Source: JAAYCB01 sp012744395
Lineage (GTDB): Bacteria > Planctomycetota > Planctomycetia > Pirellulales > Thermoguttaceae
Assembly (NCBI GenBank): GCA_028703175.1
Contig: JAQVNJ010000173.1
Span: 1 to 10,045 of the forward strand
Direction of reading: 5' to 3'
DNA: 10,045 nt
In this document: positions 6,281-10,045 of the stretch, piece after piece
How the letters are laid out: every line of letters begins with the position of its first letter
Numbering within the stretch: position 1 is the first letter of the stretch
Position numbers and translations under genes: made by a program
The notes under the pieces: model-generated
Told to the model about the DNA's origin: nothing
Database searches by the model: none
The model's input: the letters and a program-made list of their open reading frames with translations, nothing else

Positions 6281-6460
6281 GTGACCCAGCGGGAGGGGAG
6301 CCCCACGGATTCTCTCGACGCGCTGAGCCACATCCTGAAACATCACTGCCCGTCAGAGGCCAGCACGGGCCCTGTCGCGCGAGTGGGCCACTACTTCATG
6401 AGTCTGCACGGCGATTTCTCGCAAGAACGAGCAAAATCCGTCCCCGAAGCCGATATTTAG
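6281..6460 (+). CDS. Small ORF of unknown function (59 residues)
   Basis: The frame opens with GTG directly after a TGA and ends at TAG 6458-6460. It encodes a balanced, protein-like sequence (D-S-L-D-A-L-S-H-I-L-K-H-H-C, then V-G-H-Y-F-M-S-L-H-G-D-F). A purine-rich GGGAGGGGAG lies just after the GTG rather than before it, so start selection is unclear. It could be the tail of a decayed gene. The 80 bases from here to the next gene show nothing recognisable. Confidence 0.2.
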   Translation: MTQREGSPTDSLDALSHILKHHCPSEASTGPVARVGHYFMSLHGDFSQERAKSVPEADI

Positions 6461-6626
6461 AGAACTGCGGGCACCCGCCGCCGTAAGTATACGCAAGCAG
6501 GGGCATTCTCTTGTTCGTCCGTGCGGAATAGACTACAGTTGGATGGCATCGATGTTGTTGGGCGGGAACAGCTCCCCCCAAAAATGGGAAAACCGCAACT
6601 TGGGAAAATTCAGTTCCAGAGCACAA

Positions 6627-7463
6627 ATGGAAGACAGTCCCCTTCCAGAGTACGAGTCGCCGCCCATAATCGAGACTGTTCTGGGCGTTCAATTTGAGCG
6701 ATTAGACGGGTTTACGAACGCTCATCTCGGGGCATTCTGGGCATCTCTCGATCGAAGCGAGTGGCCTGAGACTAGCAACGCCCCGTCGCTGGAGCCCCAA
6801 TTCGAGCGATTTGAAGAGACAGCGTGGGCCTCGTTTGGCAGCCGCTTCACCCTTACAAACGACCCGTCTAGCCGACTGCAAATCAGAAATGCTGACCGCA
6901 ATCGAATGATCCAGGTGCAGAGCAACAGGCTACATTTCAACTGGCTCGGAAAGGACGGTGATCCCTACCCGAGCTACGAAGTCGTCAAGGACGGGTTTGA
7001 CCGGACCTACCAGATGTTTGCCGAATTCGCAAACAAGGAAGGTTTCGGAGAGATCAGGCCAAATCAGTGGGAAATTACCTATGTGAACCATATCCTCAGA
7101 GGCACCGTTTGGCAAACGCCAGCGGATTGGAGCCGCTTTTTCTGCCTTCTGGGCGATGTTCCAGGCGGGAGTGATGTGGTTGCAGAGGGGTTTGCTGGTC
7201 GATGGCGGTTTGTCATCCCAGAGAAGAAGGGGCGGCTACACGTTGAATGGCAGCAAGGCGCCAAGGACGTTGAAGATGGCGACAAACAACAGATGGTACG
7301 ACTGACGTTTACGGCTCGCGGTCCCGTGAGCGACGACGAGAGGGAACAAGTAACCTTCTCTACCGGGTTGGACTTGGGGCGTGAGGCGATTGTTCGATCG
7401 TTCAAGAGGTTCATGAGCGACGAAGCCAATAGAAGATGGGGATTAAAAGATGTCACTGGCTGA
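6627..7463 (+). CDS. TIGR04255 family protein
   Basis: I chose ATG 6627 (278 residues), because similarity begins just after it (S-P-L-P-E-Y-E-S-P-P-I-I-E-T-V-L-G-V-Q-F). An upstream ATG at 6543 would add 28 unconserved residues; neither has a clear ribosome site. The family pattern is recognisable: P-P-I-I-E-T-V-L-G-V-Q-F-E, then A-H-L-G-A-F-W, then R-M-I-Q-V-Q-S-N-R-L-H-F-N-W, a Y-P-S-Y-E-x-V-x-x-x-F segment and W-E-I-T-Y-V-N-H-I. The second half has alternating strand-like segments and ends with a helix R-S-F-K-R-F-M. TIGR04255 groups sporadically distributed proteins of about 250-280 residues with no established function. No signal peptide or membrane helix is seen, so the protein is probably cytoplasmic. 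The next gene overlaps by 14 bases and a third follows closely, forming an apparent operon. No catalytic motif was found. Confidence 0.85.
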   Translation: MEDSPLPEYESPPIIETVLGVQFERLDGFTNAHLGAFWASLDRSEWPETSNAPSLEPQFERFEETAWASFGSRFTLTNDPSSRLQIRNADRNRMIQVQSNRLHFNWLGKDGDPYPSYEVVKDGFDRTYQMFAEFANKEGFGEIRPNQWEITYVNHILRGTVWQTPADWSRFFCLLGDVPGGSDVVAEGFAGRWRFVIPEKKGRLHVEWQQGAKDVEDGDKQQMVRLTFTARGPVSDDEREQVTFSTGLDLGREAIVRSFKRFMSDEANRRWGLKDVTG

Positions 7464-7878
7464 ATCACCTTTGGTGTCATCAGGGCCTCGAGACAGGGTC
7501 CAAACCAAGGCTGACAATGACTTGCTGGCGAGCGAGACCGACAAGCTGGCGAACGAGACCGGCAAAAAGGCCATGGCTGCTTGGCAGGCATTGATCGATC
7601 ACACGCTGATCGATTGGGGGTGTTGTCAGCAACCGTTCATCGATGATGACCTGACGCCTCCAAGGCGAAATATCATCAGCAAAGCCATTGATGTGGCACA
7701 GTTTATGATGGACCAGAAGAGGCGTTCCCCCGATCGTGTTATTCCGGATCCTGATGGCGGTATTGTATTCGAAATCCGGTCCGCGGGCACGGTAGAGACC
7801 ATTCACATCTGGGACAACGAGACTGTAGAGTATTACCGCTTGCAGAACGGGCGTGTTGTCGACAGGTATCTACTTTAG
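7450..7878 (+). CDS. Conserved small partner of TIGR04255 (unknown function)
   Basis: A 142-residue soluble protein whose ATG lies inside the end of the TIGR04255 gene (ATGTCACTGGCTGA overlap), so translation is probably coupled. Residues about 26-40 are a duplicated L-A-S-E-T-D-K / L-A-N-E-T-G-K unit, suggesting a short helix or coiled coil. The C-terminal part reads P-D-P-D-G-G-I-V-F-E-I-R, then I-H-I-W-D-N-E-T-V-E-Y-Y-R, a compact all-beta motif. I recall this motif in short proteins encoded beside TIGR04255 genes. No enzyme motif, signal peptide or membrane segment. It could be an adaptor or regulator of the first protein, but that is inference. Confidence 0.75.
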   Translation: MSLAESPLVSSGPRDRVQTKADNDLLASETDKLANETGKKAMAAWQALIDHTLIDWGCCQQPFIDDDLTPPRRNIISKAIDVAQFMMDQKRRSPDRVIPDPDGGIVFEIRSAGTVETIHIWDNETVEYYRLQNGRVVDRYLL

Positions 7879-7928
7879 CTCTCGCAACCAGTTGTTCCCG
7901 CCGAAACGCCTATCGCTGGGGCAAGTGA

Positions 7929-8330
7929 GTGAACAACGGAACTGAGCCAATTGGGGACGATGAACTTGTATATCGCCGCGTGCCAGCAGTATGGTACGAC
8001 ACGAAATTCGGCGTAGACGACCAAGCATTTGCCCCGCGCAAACCCGATGTAACTGGGCTGTCTGTCTCACGCGCGAAGTACAAATCCCCGGAAGAGGCAG
8101 CCAAAGGCGCGGGGCCGTGCTACTACCTCGCTGTCTTGCGTGCGGGAGATCTGCGAGAACACGGGATTGAGATTGAGCCGCGTCCAGAACCCGGCGATCC
8201 CGGTCATTGCGTACTGGCAAACCTCAATGCTGGCAACCGAAAGGCCACGCAAACGATCGAACGCCAGAACCTGTTGGCCAGCAAGCTGTGTCTCCAGATC
8301 CTCGGCCCTTTCGAAAAACGCGGGGCGTGA
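7929..8330 (+). CDS. Third gene of the TIGR04255 cassette (unknown function, 133 residues)
   Basis: GTG 7929 is the only upstream start possible, since TGA at 7926-7928 precedes it in frame; GGGGCAAG lies a few bases upstream. The 50-base gap to the previous gene shows no terminator, so one transcript is likely. The protein reads L-V-Y-R-R-V-P-A-V-W-Y-D, then G-L-S-V-S-R-A-K-Y, then Y-Y-L-A-V-L-R-A-G-D-L-R, a D-P-G-H turn and a C-terminal helix L-A-S-K-L-C-L-Q-I-L-G-P-F. The arrangement (R-V-P-x-x-W-Y, S-V-x-R-A-K-Y, V-L-R-A-G-D-L, D-P-G-H) matches my memory of small uncharacterised proteins near TIGR04255 genes. It recalls RES/ART-like small proteins only loosely, and no catalytic triad is obvious. 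Probably cytoplasmic. Confidence 0.7.
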   Translation: MNNGTEPIGDDELVYRRVPAVWYDTKFGVDDQAFAPRKPDVTGLSVSRAKYKSPEEAAKGAGPCYYLAVLRAGDLREHGIEIEPRPEPGDPGHCVLANLNAGNRKATQTIERQNLLASKLCLQILGPFEKRGA

Positions 8331-8476
8331 TAGAGCAGCATTCCAAGCTCGCTTCCGTGCGTGACTCCTGTCGTTTAAACCGTGGGTGAGTCTCACTCGA
8401 CACAGCCTCTGCGCAAAACGACACGAAACGCCGGTGTCTGTTCCATTCGCCGGCGACTTCGATCGGGCTGAAGTCG
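8331..8476. other. Junction between TIGR04255 cassette and IS91-type copy C
   Basis: No gene recognised. GTGAG-T-CTCAC at 8386-8396 is a small palindrome. The 10-base TGGGTGAGTC at 8383-8392 is the reverse complement of bases 9406-9415 inside the right end of copy C, so it may be a remnant of the element's left end, or chance. Confidence 0.3.
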
Positions 8477-9204
8477 GTGGTGACGCTGGTGAGGGAGCAG
8501 CCGATCCAGGTGATTGCGTCGAGGGCCGAGAAGCAGGCGTGCCGGGCCTTCCCCGAGCCGCAGGGCGATGGGCTGAAGCGGGGGACCAGGCGGAACTTCC
8601 AGGTCCTCGACCCGCTGGAGTTTCTCGCCGAGTTCACGCAGCACATCCCGCCGAAGGGCTCGCATCTGATCCGCTACTACGGCTGGTACTCGAACAAGGC
8701 CCGGGGGATGCGCCGCAAGGCGGCGGAAGCGGAGGCAGCGGAACAGCCGGGCGCGGCGCCCAGCGGTGAGGCATCAGAGGTTGCGACGCCCAGCCGCCCG
8801 AGCCGGACAGGGGCGATGCTCTGATCAAGCGGGTGTACGAGATCGACCCGCTCTGCTGCCCGAAGTGCCAGGGCGAGATGAAGGTGATCGCCTTCATCGA
8901 GCCGCCGCAGGCCGACGTGATCGAGAAGATCCTCGGCCACTGCGGGCTGTGGCACTCCTCAAGGGCACCGCCGGCCGACGGCGATTTCGTCCACGACCCT
9001 CGCTGGCACAGCCAGGCGGCGCGCGACGAGCCGCGGGAGTTGGTGTTCGTCGCCGACCGCGCGACCTGTGCCGAGGCCGAAGGTTTCCTCGACGCTGACG
9101 CCTTCGCCCACGACCCGGCCGACCAGTGGTATCGCCAGCCGCGCGAGGCCGAGCCGCAGGAACTGACCTACGTGGACGAAGACACGTTCTGGTCGGAGTT
9201 CTGA
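8477..9204 (+). pseudogene. IS91-type transposase, copy C, C-terminal half with frameshift
   Basis: The first frame (from 8477) gives A-E-K-Q-A-C-R-A-F-P-E-P, V-L-D-P-L-E-F-L-A-E-F and H-L-I-R-Y-Y-G-W-Y-S-N-K-A-R. These are hallmark blocks of the IS91 family C-terminal half (compare the D/E-P-L-E-F-L and H-x-V-R-Y-H-G of ISCR proteins). It stops at 8822-8824. In the neighbouring frame the protein continues L-I-K-R-V-Y-E-I-D-P-L-C-C-P-K-C-Q-G to V-D-E-D-T-F-W-S-E-F with stop 9202-9204. A missing base in the G-run near 8810-8813 would explain the shift. The N-terminal HUH nuclease part is absent, and the match before about 8526 is doubtful. It shows the complete C-terminal sequence from which copies A and B have been trimmed. 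Confidence 0.75.
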
Positions 9205-9467
9205 TCGCCGCAGCGCCCCGGCGACGGGCGGGGGGCAGGGGGGAGACGGTGCGCCCATGCCGCAGGATTTTCCCGACACCCCAACCGCGCCATCCGTCAG
9301 GATCCCGTTTGGTCGGCAGGTCTTGCCCCGAGAAGCCCCGGAAGACGGCCGGCCCGTGCAGGAGGGGGAGGGCGGCTAGCCGCCCTCCCCCTCCTGCACC
9401 TCCTTGACTCACCCAGTCCGGGTGACCATGATCAGGGCGCATGGGAAATCAAATTTCCTATCACTTA
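8526..9467 (+). mobile_element. IS91-type element copy C, 5'-truncated
   Basis: Contains the longest C-terminal transposase piece plus the full right end: TCGCCG/CGGCGA inverted repeat just after the stop (9205-9224), 44-base palindrome, TCACCC/GGGTGA (9409-9425), GGAAAT-CAA-ATTTCC (9444-9458) and terminus CCTATCACT (9457-9465), with TA also shared with copy A. The left limit is set where resemblance to known IS91-type proteins becomes clear. A gene for a membrane protein starts 44 bases after the right end. Confidence 0.7.
9356..9399. repeat. Perfect 44-base palindrome, copy C
   Basis: Same sequence as in copies A and B. Full conservation of both arms while the neighbouring G-runs vary in length suggests the hairpin itself matters for the element. 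Confidence 0.85.
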
Positions 9468-9510
9468 ACGTACATTTCCGGGTGTTTTGTGACTTGGACG
9501 GGGGAGGTTC

Positions 9511-10045
9511 ATGTCCCGGTATGACGTGCTGCGGTCTGAGCTTGATGGAATCCGTCGTTTACAGATTGCGACTGTTGCTCTACCGTCGCTGATTCTTGCT
9601 GCACTCATCGCAATCGCCTGCCTGCAATGCTCAACTGTTGGACTGGTGGTCTTCTGGTTCGTTACCGCAGCCTTTGTACTGCCTTTCGTATTCCACTCCG
9701 TCTGGTTCGCAACATCTCCGCCTTATGCCAGATGGACTGCTGAGGCTCAAAGGATCACCAACGAAATCCGCTCCCTGAAGCAGGCAGTAGATCGGCTCTA
9801 TGACCGCTGCGCACCACGGGAGAAAGGCCAGCAGTTCAAGAAGGCCTACCACCTCGTTAACAGAACGGTTCCAGAGTTCGAGAAGGCGCTTGCGATCGGC
9901 ATGTACTTTGAAAGGAGAGAGGTGTTCGTCACGGCGTTCGTCACAAAGGGATTTGTCGGGCGCGTTACCGCCTCCATAGGTTCAGACTTCAAATGCTCAC
10001 CGGCAGATGATCCGCGCCGATGGAAGGAGTACGTAGCGCAGTTGG
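9511..10045 (+). CDS. Two-pass membrane protein with cytosolic domain (partial, runs off right edge)
   Basis: ATG 9511 follows GGGGAGG at 9501-9507 (3-base spacer, short but strong), and the frame is open for 178 codons to the window end. The protein starts M-S-R-Y-D-V-L-R-S-E-L-D. It has two hydrophobic helices at about 19-38 and 43-66, then a charged helix or coiled coil (about 75-100, I-T-N-E-I-R-S-L-K-Q-A-V-D-R-L), then a soluble region ending R-V-T-A-S-I-G-S-D-F-K-C and D-D-P-R-R-W. No family is firmly recognised. The last segment vaguely recalls the start of bacterial JAB/MPN metalloprotease-like domains, whose H-x-H motif would lie beyond the window; this is a weak guess. Only 44 bases separate it from IS91-type copy C, so its promoter may lie inside or have been replaced by the element. 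Confidence 0.6.
   Translation, partial: MSRYDVLRSELDGIRRLQIATVALPSLILAALIAIACLQCSTVGLVVFWFVTAAFVLPFVFHSVWFATSPPYARWTAEAQRITNEIRSLKQAVDRLYDRCAPREKGQQFKKAYHLVNRTVPEFEKALAIGMYFERREVFVTAFVTKGFVGRVTASIGSDFKCSPADDPRRWKEYVAQL

Noticed and set aside
8224..8646. Minus-strand frame of 140 codons over the copy C border
   Set aside because: It spans unrelated sequence on both sides of the junction and is antisense to recognisable transposase blocks; no consistent family seen.
3609..9467. The three repeated ends as a CRISPR-like or satellite array
   Set aside because: Only three copies, each hundreds of bases long, separated by kilobases of unrelated genes and linked to transposase coding sequence.

Overview
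The window looks like a mobile-element-rich accessory region from a high-GC environmental bacterium. A planctomycete or relative is my best guess. I base that on the DUF6057/PD40 haem-protein pair, the IS66 and IS91-type transposases, and the generally GC-rich, GTG-using genes. This rests on recalled family resemblance, not on any database search.

Left part (1-3600, mostly minus strand). The 5' end of an IS66-type transposase gene runs off the left edge. It abuts a truncated gene for a membrane-anchored protein with one CxxCH haem-c motif, the N-terminal half of a PD40/TolB-like family. Upstream of that, overlapping by 37 bases, is an intact 665-residue membrane protein resembling DUF6057. 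Upstream again is a C-terminal fragment that looks like the end of a second PD40-family protein. The locus therefore probably once read PD40 - DUF6057 - PD40(haem) and has been cut at both sides by mobile elements.

Middle and right part (3600-9470, plus strand). Three same-orientation copies of the 3' end of one IS91-type (HUH rolling-circle) element end near 3897, 5850 and 9467. Copy A keeps only the last 11 transposase codons plus the terminal region. Copy B has an internally deleted, frameshifted transposase. Copy C has a longer but frameshifted C-terminal half. Every copy carries the same perfect 44-base palindrome and two smaller subterminal hairpins before a shared CCTATCACT end. Different cargo lies between copies. 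A-B holds a lower-GC dapB-like reductase gene. B-C holds an alpha/beta-hydrolase stump that begins exactly at the end of copy B, some small ORFs, and a compact three-gene cassette (6627-8330). The cassette is a TIGR04255-family protein, a 142-residue protein overlapping it by 14 bases, and a 133-residue protein. The sporadic distribution of TIGR04255 and this island setting make the cassette the best candidate for an undescribed functional system.

Right edge. Just after copy C, behind a GGGGAGG ribosome site, a gene for a two-pass membrane protein starts at 9511 and continues past the window.

No tRNA, rRNA, CRISPR array or phage structural gene was recognised.
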